Positions 12,629 through 25,430 are shown, counted from the stretch's first letter. The stretch is 64,000 nucleotides of DNA from Cruorifilaria tuberocauda (GCA_013365365.1 JABVXU010000019.1:186001-250000), one strand, 5' to 3'. Notes: generated by a model from the letters alone, not told the origin. Made by a program: numbers and translations.

Positions 12629-12749
12629 TCAACACGTCCCATTTAAACAACATCGCCGACCGATTAAATTCAGCAGGCTAATAACGCTTCACTCAACCCT
12701 TTTTGGAGCTCTAGTTTTATTCTCGATTACTATTGCAGCAGTGATAGTG

Positions 12750-12926
12750 ATGAACCATCATGACATATATTTATTACTTTTATCACTCCTCTGTTTACAA
12801 ACACATAAAGACGGCGAAACTGATACTGATCAGGGGAAAAACGGATTTCATTCATCACGATGGAAATCATCGCTTCTCACTAAGAGTGCATTCCAAAACT
12901 TTCGAGATGTAGATAAAATGTTGTAG
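12750..12926 (+). CDS. Candidate small secreted protein (signal peptide)
   Basis: Not recognised. The ATG at 12750 opens a frame of 58 codons reading MNHHDIYLLLLSLLCLQ, a compact hydrophobic segment like a signal peptide, followed by a hydrophilic charged region (THKDGETDTDQGKNGF, then KSAFQNFRDVDKML) ending in TAG. A pyrimidine-rich TATTGCAG sits 13 bases before the ATG, in the position of a nematode spliced-leader acceptor. There is one cysteine and no clear run of dibasic cleavage sites, so a neuropeptide precursor is not proven. It could be an accidental frame: the region is otherwise empty and no second exon is seen. Confidence 0.3.
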   Translation: MNHHDIYLLLLSLLCLQTHKDGETDTDQGKNGFHSSRWKSSLLTKSAFQNFRDVDKML

Positions 12927-13708
12927 AATGAAAACCAGATCAAACACGTGACATTCTTAGCACAGCAGCGATATTATTTCAATTACCTCATTAATCTTTC
13001 TCTATCCACCTCTCCTTTCTTTTTATTCTTCATGCCTTTCCAAAATCCTAATTTCAATCATTAGTTCAGCACAAAAAAACCAAATTGCCAAGCAGTACCA
13101 CAGAGATTTCTACCAATGATTAGATGTGTGCGCAATATTACTGTTTCATCTTAGTTTTAATTAAGAAACGATTAAGTCGAGAACAAAGTGGACAGTACAC
13201 AAGTAAAAAAAAACCTGCTGCGATATGGAAGCAACCAATCTACCGAATTCCTTCATATTCATCTGAAATCTTGAGGAACAAACAGAGTGTAACTATCACA
13301 TTCATATTCAGTAGTAAAAAATGGTAACTTCAATGGAGCAGAAATTTGAAAACAAGTTACGAAACCAAAAAAACCAAAAATCTTCAAATCGCGAATCAAT
13401 TATAGACAAAATAACTGATCCTTTTCTTTTCACCGGTTAAACATTCGCACTCTCGAAGAGTTCGCTGAAATACATTTTTTAAAAGACATAATAATAACGC
13501 CTTTCTAATGATCTGCATCAAAAAAGCAAAAATCCATGAAGCAAGACAAAATAGACTAACATCACCAGCACTATTCACTTAACAAATTTTTAGTAAGGAG
13601 AATTCAAATTTTTGGATATGATCTCAAATATGAACGAAACTTCACACAGCATTAAGCTTTCTCCATTCAGAGCAATCATTACAGCATAGAAGGCGAATTT
13701 TTAAAAAG

Positions 13709-16700
13709 TCACCTGTTAAGATAAAAATAGATATATCCAACATTGTTCCTGGCCCGTACCCTTGTCTCACTGATCGCCAAAATGTTTTCATCATTACATT
13801 GCAGCCAGCCCTTGCTTTTTTTGCACCAAATATCACATACATAGTGGCCTAAAAAATGCTCCGCTGCTTTTCTACATTAAAAACTCAGGTTTCTTATCGA
13901 CAAAATTTTCTAGAAGGAAATACCAAATATAAAAGCTGACCATAATGTTGTTAAAATGAATTCAAAATATTCACCGCTTTCGCTTTTATCCCCAATATGA
14001 CTGATAACCGATATAAGCCGATAAGACGGCTTCATGAAACCTTCCTTAATGAAAAAATATCGATTATAGAAATCCATGTCAGTTCTAAATTAAAATTGCT
14101 GCCATACTGGTATTTCAAAATTCAGCCGGAACTACGACAGATTAATACAAATAAAAAAAAATTGAAAAGAGCCCATATAGAAATTACGTCCATTCAAACA
14201 TGCCAAGTGTTCAAAATAATTGAGTCAGACTAAAACTTACATTGGCGTTTACAACTAGATCACAAATCCGCTCGTCAGCACCTTCCATCAGGAGAAATGC
14301 ATTCTAAATTAAGCTGTCATCATATATCATAGTAATCAATATAAAACTTAATGGATCTCAAGCAAAATCAATTCCGCGACTGGACTGCTCAAGTGCATAC
14401 AATGATCGATTTGAAATAGCAAAAACAAATGCAAGTTCTAACCGAAGGTTCAAGCACTGGTGTGTAATGGTTGAATTCATTCAGTAAGTATATACCGTCA
14501 TTATTACCTGGACAATGGTCCTTGACCGATATAGCTGAAACTTCCAGTAACACGTCAAGCTACATAATACATATTTGTCAGTTTTGATGGGCTTTGATTT
14601 CAACTACATCTATGAAAACCGTAGTGATATTACAAATTTGAAGCTATTGAAACAAACTATTTAGCAATGAATATAAAGCTGATATGCTTCAAACTTCTTA
14701 ACTTACATGAAGCTTCTACAATAACTCAGTACTTAATAAAACTTTTTTTCTGAAGGAAAGAAATGGGTGACTGTTTGATAATTGTAATTGAAAGTAGTGT
14801 AGAGAACAACCAAAAAGATAATAGCACAAACTCACGTATAATATCACCATCTTGGACTTTAAATCTTGGCCGGTAACAAGTCCATCGTTGATCATAATAT
14901 GTCCACACATCAACATTAAGCATTGCTGCGACTGCGAAAAGTTCAATATCACAACCCCACGTGTTATCGCTCAACAAATGATTCATGTGGTCATTCCAAA
15001 CATCTGATGACCAGCCCTTTAAGGCAGCGAACTCAATCCAGTGCTCCGCTTCAAATTCAACAATCTAGAAATAACATAATCTCAGCGTCGACAAGAACTT
15101 AATCCACGATACAATTCATACTAACTCGAATTTGCTACGATGTTAATATTAATAGATTTCTATCGAACTTGATTCAAGTTTAATCAAACACAATGTAAAT
15201 TAGGGTTACAAACAGTTTTGTGTCACAGTTGCTATGTTCACATCCATATCGTCTATGAAAACGTAGTTATTTTGTACTGGGGAATTAATCAGTCAAAAAT
15301 GTGAAGTCCAAACTAGTTTGTTATGAAACTTAACTTTCCCGTGTTCGTACGTAATTAGAGCGCTGCTATATACTTTATTTTATATTTATGGAAGAATATT
15401 TCATATTCATCACAATATTATTGGAATATATTCCTAATAAAATTTCATACAAATACACCCTATATTTTGGAATTAAGAAGTGATTTACGTTTTTAGAATC
15501 GCTACATAAAAAGTTTTAAAAATGTTACGCATTCTCGAACTCTGGAATGTTCGATGTCACTGCCAGCGAAGTAAAAAGCTAGCGCTCGGAATAAGCAATT
15601 GCCGTCACCAACAATACCAGCAACTCGAGATGGACGATCATTTGGATTCATTACACGGACGGCAGTTGTTTCACTAGAATTTCACTTCTGCTAACAAGAC
15701 CGCAGAATTAAGCATTTTGAAAATTCAATTCAAATCTGATTTGTTTTCGACTCCTCATATGTTTTTTCGACGAAAAGTTTATATCAACCACATAATTCTC
15801 AGTTCGTTTAAAAATATCTGAAAATAAATTCGAAGTTTTACATGCAGTCGTAATTGAAGAGTAAGCCAATCTGAGAGCAAATAGCACGTCGCTTTTCAAT
15901 AGACATCGGTTTATAGGGTATTACTTGCATGCCAGATTCCTCCAAAATTTCTCTCTTAAAAAAGAATGTAAGTAATTTACCTCGACTGAATACAAAAATA
16001 ACAGTGAAACTTGAACGTACAAACTTCTACTTGTATACATCAAACGGTAAATTATTTCAATAATATATTAGGAAAAGATAATGCTACAACTATATACGAT
16101 TTGATGCACCAAGTTAAAATATAACTTGCTGTTTTATTTTTTAGTTGCAAAAATGTTCTTTAACTGCTACATAAACCACTAAGCCGGTCACGTAATACAC
16201 TTAAATATGCAGAACAAAAAATGAGAATTTGGGCTTATCCGTCGAAACGACATTAACTCATTCAGGATTACTCAGCGATCCAAAAAAATTGTTAGATACA
16301 CAAATCGCTAAAACTTACATCATCATCGCTGGATAGAATCTCGGTCGATATTTTCTCGTGATCTTCTTCAGTCATACTGACTGGAGTGTTAGGAGGAACA
16401 GGCGTGGGCGGTCTAGATGACTCTTTTTTGTCTTCAATAACTAAAAGTGATAACCACTATTACAAGAATATGTAATTAATAAAGCCAAAGGCTTAAAAAC
16501 AAAACTAAAGTTATTGGTTGTATTGAAATCAATTTCGAAATATGTATACATAATAACTTCACCTTTTTGTATAGTTCGTACCAGACTTTCCTTTTTCCTT
16601 TGTGACAGGTGTAACACATCGAAATTTTCCCTCATGGTCTCTTTAATAGCATAGTCCTCCGATCTTTGTCTTTCCTGAAGTTTACCTGCGATTGGTAACT

Positions 16701-19700
16701 GTGTGAGATTTTTTGCACGACTCTGTTCGATCTGAAACGAGAATTTAATGTTTATATTTTAATGTTATATTGAATTTGCAGATTATTCCAGAAGTAATCT
16801 GCAATATATATATATATAACAATGTAAATGAAACAAATGAATAATAGTTGCCAAAAACACGAAAGATCGTGATAACAAAGCCTTAACGAATAATAGAACG
16901 TCCGATTTTTATGTCATTTAATAGCAAATTTTTACACTATGCATTTTCAATCTTTGAAGCTTCAAGATGTGTTGTTACCATCAAATAGTCCGCATACACA
17001 AAACTTCTTTACCTTTCTAATTCGTTCATCATCCTCATCAACACCAACTACTATTTCTTTTTTCATGGTTATTTCTTTACTAACACCTGCAGTTCTACTA
17101 ATAGGTTCGGTACAGTTCTCATTGTTATTCTTTTCTTGGCAGCTAACAGATTGGACTTTGTGTCTACTTCTTCCTGCTTGCATATCACTTATTTCCTCAG
17201 ATAATCCCATATTTGGATTTGGCTTTTCTTCTAACTTCTTTTTACCAGCGTTGTAAACATTGTCGGTCTGCCTATGGAGTACCTCTGCCTCATCGTCCTG
17301 AAGGATTTTTGAAGAAAAAGGACAGAGTTAAATTTAAAGATCTTTAAAATAAAATTATGACTATCGAAGTATTTATAGAATATTTTAAATATCAAAAAGT
17401 TTCAAACTTCTTCGTCGACTTCGGTTTCAGGAAATTCAAGAGATAGAGATGAAGAATCACTTGATTTATTATCGTTAATCACAAATTCCATCTGCAATAA
17501 ACTATCTCAATAATCTAAAATACAAATGTTTTTGGAGTGAACTATACAACGCATTTTACATCCTCCTTTAAAAATGCTGGAACAATCAAGTTCTGGAGAA
17601 CAATTCATTTTTGGTATTACATTAACACTTTAGCGAGTGTAACATTTGCAGTTTTAGTGATTTACTTGATGAAGAAGAATGGGAAGAATCTGTCATAAGG
17701 AATAATCAGATTTGAATTGATTCGAGGTTTCAAGTTTTAAAAGTTATATTAAAATCGAATAGTTGAGACTTACAACTTTCAACTGCTCTTCTTCGGTCAT
17801 ACAGCTTAATTCTTCGCGTGTTAAACTTCCCGATAATTTCGGTCTTTTAAAACTGAAATACAGTAAATAAAATGATTAATGCCTTTATTTTGTTCTTTAT
17901 GCTTGCAATGCAGTTACTGTATTTTCAATTATAATGATTGTTATGAGAAAATCAGAAAAGATTATTCCAATGCAACTCTATCATCAATAAAAAAGAAATG
18001 AGAAAAAATACTCTTCCGCTGAGTTCCATGGCACAACAAAATTCTCAGTTACTTGATGTTCATCCTGCAATTAATATTAATATGTGCTTCATATATTATT
18101 TCAAATAAAAACCAAAAAATTTTTTTACTTGACTTACAAACCTTGAGATTCAAATCAGTGTCAGAAGCGACAAAATTCATATCACCACTCGCAGCCATGC
18201 TACTTTCCACTGAAAACCATCTTGATATATATCAGTGTTTCTAGCGAACAACATATTTATGGTTCAAGTCCAGATTTATTTTTAATCCAAATTTCCTCCT
18301 TATTTATCCATTTCGAAATTCTCGAAGGATTGTGATAGTCCAAATTGATTTTTGGATCTCCTGGCTTTCAATTTCTTTTCTATTCCGCCTATACTTATTT
18401 TCCATCATTACCTATTCTGTATTTCACAGGACGACTGTAAAAAGTTGCTATAGCAGGATGTATTGCCTCCCCAGTCCTGGAATTTCGAGTACCACAACTG
18501 GTTTGTACATCTGACAAATCTAGACGTCGCCTAGCCGGTGAGGGCGCATCACTTGATGTTCGTAATACTTTTTTTTTGATCGGACTCACAGTTGAGAAGT
18601 TGATTTTTCTAAAAACTAATAAAAATCATTAAATTACTATAATAATGACTGGTGAAATGATTAATTATTTAACTTGCATCCTACTTCAATAAAAGAAGAT
18701 CTTACAAAACTTTGTCCATTATAAAATGGTAACTGGAACTTGTGCATAGAACAAGAAAGAACAGAGTATATGAATTTATGACAATTACAACATAACTTGA
18801 ACCATTTTAATTAATTGAGAAACGATGCTTCACATCTGATACTCAGAATCTTTTTTTTTCACCCTAATCGCTTTCCTGCAGTGAAATACCATCCTTAAAT
18901 GGTTTACTTTATCTTTGAGATAACTTACTTTGTACTTGATGGTACGGCGAGAAAAGGAATAGATGATTCAGTACAATGTCCATTCAATGTCAAATATAAG
19001 GGAATATCAATTTTATCCTTACGTTTTACACTTTTCGATACATCGTAAGCGTAACGCTTGATGAGTATTATGAGACATCTGCAATGATCTAAATTACATA
19101 AATTTGGTGTAAGAGGAAAGTTATTCATGTATTGCTTTAACCTTTCCACACAATTAGCTCCTTCGTATCATCATAACTCGTTCAAACTACTTGATATTAC
19201 TGCCTAGAGCAACGCTTTTTTCTCAATATTCTTGGATAATTTATGCTTTATTGCACCTAAATCAGCCAAGCTGTCTTTTCAGTGTTCTCTATTTTGATGC
19301 AGCAAATAATAGGCAAGGAATTGATAAAATCAAATGAATATGGACTATTTTTTATCACCGTGGAAGTTGAACAAATTTCTGTGTCCTTTGTCCGCTTTTC
19401 CCTTGACATAGTTCGCAGTTCCTTTCTACGTTTTCCGTTTTCAAAAACTCATCCAATAATGTTTGTACGTTTGGAAAACGTAAAAATTTTTTCGAAAACC
19501 TAAAATAGTAAGAAACGTTGCAAACAACTGCAGTCTTTCCAACTACAAAATCTCCACAGACTTATGTGAAAATTGTTCAAAATCATCAACTTACTTACCG
19601 TTCACTTGCTTGATCCAAAACATTGATAGTAACTGGCAAAATGATGCTATCTTCATCAATTTTTGAAACATGGTGACACCTAAATACACTGGTGAAATAA

Positions 19701-22700
19701 CTAACTATTTCCATGATTACTTAGCATTTTCAAGACCATCCTCAATCATTTTTCAGAAAAAAATGTCGTGTTTGTAATGCTTTCACCAAAAATTAGAGAT
19801 AAGACTTTAAATTGAAATCCCGCCAGACATTAGCCACATTACTTCAACTGTAGCTAGAGCGCTAATGGATATACTAATGCAGATGAAACTTACATGTCAC
19901 AGATAATGGTACTTTGCATGGTGAAACCAAAATTTGCCATTACTGGATTCCGTATGTGCCTTCCCTCTGTGTCTACAATTTCATACTGTCTATGTAATAC
20001 TTTGTCACATTCATCGTGAATTTGATTGAGAACATGGACCAAAAATTCATTGGCATCCTAAATTAATCACATTTTGAATTCATTTATTTTACACAGGTAA
20101 CTCTTCTTAGTTTATCATTTTCTGTCCGTGCTAATAGTACAGAAAAATTTTGGGTAATGATGATGTTGGTAATGGTAATGACAATAATAATCTACAATGA
20201 AATATGAAAATTGAAAATTTTTATGCTAAATTTATTTCGCATTTCATATTCATCAAAACAAAAGATTTAAGTATTCCTTAAAGAACAAGATTTTGAGAAA
20301 TCCTACTTTTTTCAAAAATATTAATTCGAAAAATGCACTGTATGAAGCAAAATAACCTGTTGAGCACTGCCTTTAAAACGCGATACATCTTTAACTGTTT
20401 TCAATAGTTCTTGCTTTTGAAGGCATAAAGGACTATCTCGAATACTTGCAAGACTCGAAAGTGCTCTAAAAATAAGAGCGTATCCTGAAGAATGCTCTCA
20501 GTTCTGTTACAGTCGGTATTATGTACATGCACTCACCAACTTCACGCTGTATCTCTGTTAATAGCGCATCTTTCATTCAAAAAAAATCTTATAGGATAAC
20601 ATCCTGATAGATATTTCTGTTATTAACCCGAAAAAAGCGAAACATACAAGCTCATTGGCATCACTTCATCCAAGTTAATTTTACGACTCTGAGCTTTTTT
20701 ACAAAGCTTGAAAAGATCTCTGGTAAAAATATCCATAGCAAACAATGCCTGCAGCATCGCATTCATGTAGCATGTGTTGCCGAGATTAGCAAATCTTAAA
20801 CGAAATTAGGGATAGAGACATTAATTTGAATGAGCAGACACCATAACATGGTCTCTTTTTGATGTAAAACAGTAACTAGAGAGGAACAATATAGGGATTT
20901 TGTAGCTAACTAAATACATTATAACCTCCTCTTAAATAAAGACCTAGGTTTGAGAGAAAGCATAAATCCTGAGAGCTAAAAGGAATATATACTCCATCCT
21001 AATTACTGAATAATGAAAATGAGGCGGTCTAATCAATTACAATTGTTTAATACATAATGGAGATCTTGTAACATACAATGGAGATTTCTTGCTTCTAGTT
21101 AATTATTTTCAATTAATTTAATGATTAAAATAACAAAATTACTATTTATCTAGTACTCGATAAAAATTATCTTTGGAATGGATTCGAAAACTTACCCAGA
21201 AATCTTTTCTTTCGAAATAGTTGGCTTAATATTATAATCACTCATTTTATGATCATCCAGTGCGTGCATTGCTGATGTTAATTGTGCTGGAGTATGTCCT
21301 TTCTACAAAGGTATTAACCAATTTAGCGTAAATGAAATAATGGAGAGTAAAAGATATCGAAAATCGAAAGAGACCGCTTACCTTGCAATATTCGACAGAA
21401 ATCGGATCACGCTGATCATTCCTAATTTCCTCTAATTCTTCAGATCTGTATTTTTAAAGCAACAATTAATTTCGAAAAGAAATTTAGAAAATGTCAAAAA
21501 ATACGAAATATTTACTCTCACTTCATTTTGCTGCTTAAATTATTTACCCTGGAGGTGACAATTTTGTACGTTTAACTGCTGATGACGACGACCTTACGTA
21601 TTCTGACGGAGGCAAGGATTTTACAAGTCCTTTTGTTAACACTTCATTCGATGAATCAGATTGTTTAGACCGTTTTTTACTCGATGATGAAAATGAAAAG
21701 CGCTCGAACATGTCTATAACTAAAAAGTGATACCGCAAAATTAGTCAGCATGAAAAGGAAGTTTTAAATTTCTTCATTCACGAGAGTTTTATATATTTGT
21801 ATACACATTAAATACGTGATTTTTCTCGGTAAATCGATTTGTTAATTTAGAAACAATTAAGCATGATCCTCTTTTGCAACATTTTTCTTCGAAAATCAAT
21901 TTTTATTATTTCTCTTGTTTTGGCTAAAAAGTCCCAATCCATCTAATCTCCAAAAAGAAACAGAAGCCCGACTCAGCCAATAACTGAATTGCTCAATCAT
22001 GCACTGATATTACTAGTAATTTTATCAAATTGATGAAATTTTTATAACAAGAAAAACTCACGGTCTCTGATGCGACTTCGTTGAGATTGTATAACCATTG
22101 AAGGTGTTTCGAGACTGAAATAGAATGGATTTCTACAGATGATACAACCACAATTGTAGCATATTTCCAATCAAAAGGCAACTAACTCAGTAGGTCTTTC
22201 CACTACTCTTTGCTCAGTAGTTGTGTGCAAACCCCGACTACTGTGCAGTTCATTCGAGAACACAAATTGTGATCGTTCTGTAATGAGAAACTTTGTAAGC
22301 TAAATTCCTCATATACAAAGCCTATGCACAAAAATTCCTGTGGAAAAGATATTGTAAACAGAAAGTCTAGGAGTAATCAGAACATCTTGATATAAAAAGA
22401 TAAAAAAAAGCTAAAAGTTAGTTGGACTGTGCGTGTATTAAGTTCCAAAAATATATGAGAAGTTACAAAACTCAAATAGTATTCCATCAGGTCAAGTTAA
22501 AAGTATGATTAACTTACAGTTTTTACTTATAGTTTTCCATTTATAAAAACCTGATATAATACCTAAATATTTGTTCTTTAAAATGGAGTATGCTTCTATC
22601 AGTTTCCCATGATCTTCAAATTCCAAAATCATTTCTTCCTCATTTCGAATGTCTGATATGAATCTCAATGTGCATCCTCGTGGCGGTGACCAAGGCAATT

Positions 22701-23298
22701 GCGATATAAACTTTGCTTTTAATATCTGGAAGTTCTGAGTGTGGTTTCCTCATGCAATGAAATCTCTTTAGCAAAGTTTCGACAGGAAGAAACCACAAAA
22801 ACTTAAAATGAGGGAAAAGTGCGATTACAAGAGAGTCCAAAGGAGAAACGGTAAAAGAAAAAAATAAGATATCATATTAAATAGAACTTAAAATTGTAAT
22901 AAAGTAAATTTAGAAGTTACCACAAAAATATAAAGAAAAATCATACGGTACAGCAGTTGTCATACGAAAAAGTAATATCTTTTTGGTCGTCATTGAATAT
23001 CATGACGGCTCTTCTCTTCATGTAAACTGGTCGATCCATACGACCTCTACGTACCTAAAACTACGACAGCAATTATCAAAAAATATTGTATTCCTAATCT
23101 AATTCTAATCATTAATCAAAATACCTTTCTTCCGAGAAATTTTGTTGAACTCTTTTTAAAGCGTAAGTAAAGCGTGCCCACTGAAATCAAACTTCTAACA
23201 GTCGAAATCAACTACATAGAATGCAACACTGAAAAATTAATGACTAGAAGGATAACCTTAACTATAAATTCATTGGGTGGTAATTTTTCCAATATCAT
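13709..23298 (-). CDS. usp-37: USP37-like ubiquitin-specific protease
   Basis: USP37-type enzymes are cysteine proteases that remove ubiquitin from cell-cycle and DNA-replication proteins. Read from 23298: a PH-like N-terminal region (LYLRFKKSSTKFLGRK, then GRMDRPVYMKRRA), basic Ser-rich linkers, the Cys box GFANLGNTCYMNAMLQ (exon from about 20794), DANEFLVHVLNQIHDECD, a Cys pair IICDMCHHVSK, LIILIKRY, IPLYLTLNGHCTE, an SPIKKKVLRTSSDAPSPARR linker and a UIM-like TEEEQL at about 17.8 kb. The His box comes much later: exon 14084-13975 gives PSYRLISVISHIGDKSESG and exon 13848-13709 gives GHYVCDIW, WLQCNDENI and YIYFYLNR before TGA. Catalytic Cys, His and Asn are all present. Phases agree through most exons. 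Exons for an OTU domain lie between the UIM and the His box; how they are spliced is unclear. The start is tentative (MILEKLPPNEFIVK). Confidence 0.88.
14090..17491 (-). CDS. OTU-domain cysteine protease, interleaved with the USP37-like gene
   Basis: OTU proteases cut ubiquitin chains with a fold unrelated to USPs. Exons in phase: 17491-17406 (MEFVINDNKSSDSSSLSLEF, directly after CTGCAG), about 17295-17015, 16731-16563, 16428-16323, about 15953-15852 (KRRAICSQIGLLFNYDC), about 15673-15542 with the Cys loop IVGDGNCLFRALAFYF, 15064-14837 (HLLSDNTWGCDIELFAVAAM, NVDVWTYYDQRW) and 14534-14443 with the His strand GIYLLNEFNHYTPVLEPS. Two further phase-compatible exons add LLMEGADERICDLVV and FRLNFEIPVWQQF, then a TAA at 14092-14090. 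Cys and His of the OTU active site are present. Model 1: a separate gene starting at MEFVIND. Model 2: part of the USP transcript, since the preceding USP exon (ending EEEQLKV) also joins MEFVIND in phase 0. Sequence alone does not decide. Confidence 0.82.
16804..16818. repeat. Short (AT)n run
   Basis: Uninterrupted AT dinucleotide run inside an intron of the USP37/OTU locus. Confidence 0.9.
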
Positions 23299-23419
23299 CT
23301 CGAATCCAATGTGTGACGACGAAACTTCAACAAACAATGGCCACTCTTCTCACTATTTCCTTCTTCAACTAAATTTAACTATAATAATTCTTTGAATAAG
23401 GAAAGGTCAAAGATCAATT

Positions 23420-24957
23420 ATGAATGAGATCAATCAAATTAGTGCTTCATTTCTAGACTTGTGCGTGCTTCTTCATGATCAAATGGATGGAACTGCATAC
23501 AAAAAAAAGTTCACGGAGACACTAACGCAACCTTCCCATCCCAGGAAACAATCATTACTTAATCATCTGTCCGGAAAATCACTAAGCACGCCATCCTTTT
23601 GCGCAGTAATCCAAACAATTGGCGCCAATTTCGAATTTAAATTTTCATAACTATTCGTATGAAAAATTGCGCCAATTGAAATCTCCAAATTCGTGGTACG
23701 ATTAATTTCAAATTAGTAGTTTGATTAATTGATGTTGATAATATAGAGGAAAGGAAATGAGAATTAATTTATCGCGATGGATAAATTCGAAGTTAACACT
23801 TTTAATCGGCTCTTTGTGTTCAGTTTTAATTTCTAAAAATTTGAAAGTTTTTTTTGCCGAATCTATTTTTTCGAAATCTAATGGAACTGACTTAGATTAC
23901 ATGAATCGAATTATATGCATCTCGTGACGTGCTTCACATCGCGTAGTATAAATCCTTAAAATTATCCAAATTGAATCAGTTTGCGCTTTATACAATGATC
24001 TAGATTGCGTTTTCTTCATAATAGATTAATTTCCAATTAATGTTTTCATGCCTAATTAATTTATGTCATGTCGAAGAGTAAGTGAACTACTGCTACCTCT
24101 TCTTCATTTTTACAATTACTCCTTATATTACTTCCTTGTCATGCAATGTCATCTTATAATGATTAGAAGTTAAAGATGATGATCATTGTATACTTCTAGA
24201 GCGTCCTGGACTGATCTATGATTTATTTGATTTAATATCGGACTAAATCATCAGGCTAAATCTAGTTGTTGTTTCCAGCAGTTCCTTCTAACAGATGAAA
24301 ATTTCCAAATTCTGTTAGAAATTAGAACATACCCAATAACAATGAATAGATAATTTCGAATAAAATTCGGAATATTTAGCAATTTCCACTATTGTACAAC
24401 TGCTTTTTAAAATACCAAAACATTCGAAACATTTCGCATTAAATGTTAAAGTGCTAGTGAAAACAAAAAGATAAATATGACTATAACTGTTGTTGTGAAA
24501 TCTTTTCAGAGTAATCACTCAAACGATTAATGTAATATTAATACTACGTTTGTCGGTCTCAAACCTTAAAAATTCTTTTTCCTAATCAGAAGGAGTTAAA
24601 AAGCACAGGAACGAACGGACCAGAGCAATCGGAATTCTTATTATTAAATGATTTTAGCATTCCTTCACTCATAATCGATAGCGTTAAAAATTTAGTTGAC
24701 AAGTTATCATTTTCGTAATTAGTATAAATACAAAGAAAATATTTAAATATATTTCAAATTATTGCTTTTTTCAAATTATCGCTGAATAAACAAGTAAATT
24801 AATAGGATTGTTGATCTTTGCAGCCATAGATAATGAGCTAGCTGATCTCTTCAGTAAGGCATACCCTAGCCATCAACAGCAATTGCCAAGAGTATATACG
24901 AAATCTCATGATGCTTCCACATCTGAGACTTTGCTGTTACGCCATGACCTCCTGTAG
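23420..24957 (+). CDS. Tentative gene of unknown function
   Basis: Not recognised. Several plus-strand segments look like exons. The first has an ATG at 23420: MNEINQISASFLDLCVLLHD, then QMDGTAYKKKFTETLTQPSH, with a possible donor at SFCA|GTAATC. A segment near 24.17-24.23 kb reads DDDHCILLERPGLIYDLFDL. One near 24.59-24.71 kb reads NGPEQSEFLLLNDFSIPSLI and VKNLVDK. The last, after TTTGCAG near 24.82 kb, reads IDNELADLFSKAYPSHQQQL and ends SETLLLRHDLL with TAG at 24957. Composition is protein-like and all lie on one strand, but not every junction phase could be matched. It would start only 120 bp from the divergent USP37 start, sharing a promoter. Alternatives: decayed gene, or two separate genes. 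Confidence 0.35.
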
Positions 24958-25000
24958 GGCCACATTTCTCTTCTCTTGCAAAGCGGCTCTTTGGTGTTGA

Positions 25001-25047
25001 TTGGGTAAATGGTGTCGTAGGTTGGGTGTAGGTCAGATAGATTGGGT
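25001..25047. promoter_or_regulatory. Three TTGGGT motifs at about two-helical-turn spacing
   Basis: TTGGGT occurs at 25001, 25022 and 25042, spaced 21 and 20 bp, in an unusually G-rich stretch 380-430 bp upstream of the kin-10 start. Regular spacing on one DNA face suggests cooperative protein binding, for example to the kin-10 promoter. This is inference from position and spacing. Confidence 0.25.
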
Positions 25048-25430
25048 GGGAGAGCGAAGAAAGGGGAAAGGAGTTTTTAGGTCAATTTATCTGTTAGCTC
25101 AAGTTCCTTATGAATAAGTCGCTCGACACAATTTGTAGAGTAGTTTGTAACGCCATTTAAAACTGGACGAAAATCGATCCGTTTATATTATCGAACAATT
25201 GAGCAAATTACATTTCAGGTCCTAATTAAATGAATTTTCTAGCTTTGCATTCTTTATTCTTTCAGATTTTTTGAAAAGAAAAAAGTTGATTATGACACGG
25301 ACTTTGAATAAATATCTAATTGACGGAAGCTTTAACTGTAGAAGATGACTTTCGTAATTTTCAAATCGAAAGAATATATTTTAGCAAAGAAACGATAGTG
25401 GGAAGATTGCAACATCACATTGATTCCGAA

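Larger units (their letters stand above)
9733..13708. other. Long gene-poor interval
   Basis: Between the PCBD stop and the 3' end of the USP37-like gene I find only the orphan frame near 10.1 kb, a possible exon at about 11266-11330 (after TTTTACAG; LTLPPSAGHFVKWSNPAF then stop) with no partner exons, a possible secreted-peptide frame at 12.75 kb and a 67-codon frame at 13124-13327 with no family resemblance. A CT run lies at 12615-12628. Confidence 0.45.

Noticed and set aside
16939..17256. Plus-strand 105-codon open frame rich in Phe, Leu and Ser
   Set aside because: Antisense to the exon containing GLSEEISDMQAGRSRHK, which joins flanking exons in phase.
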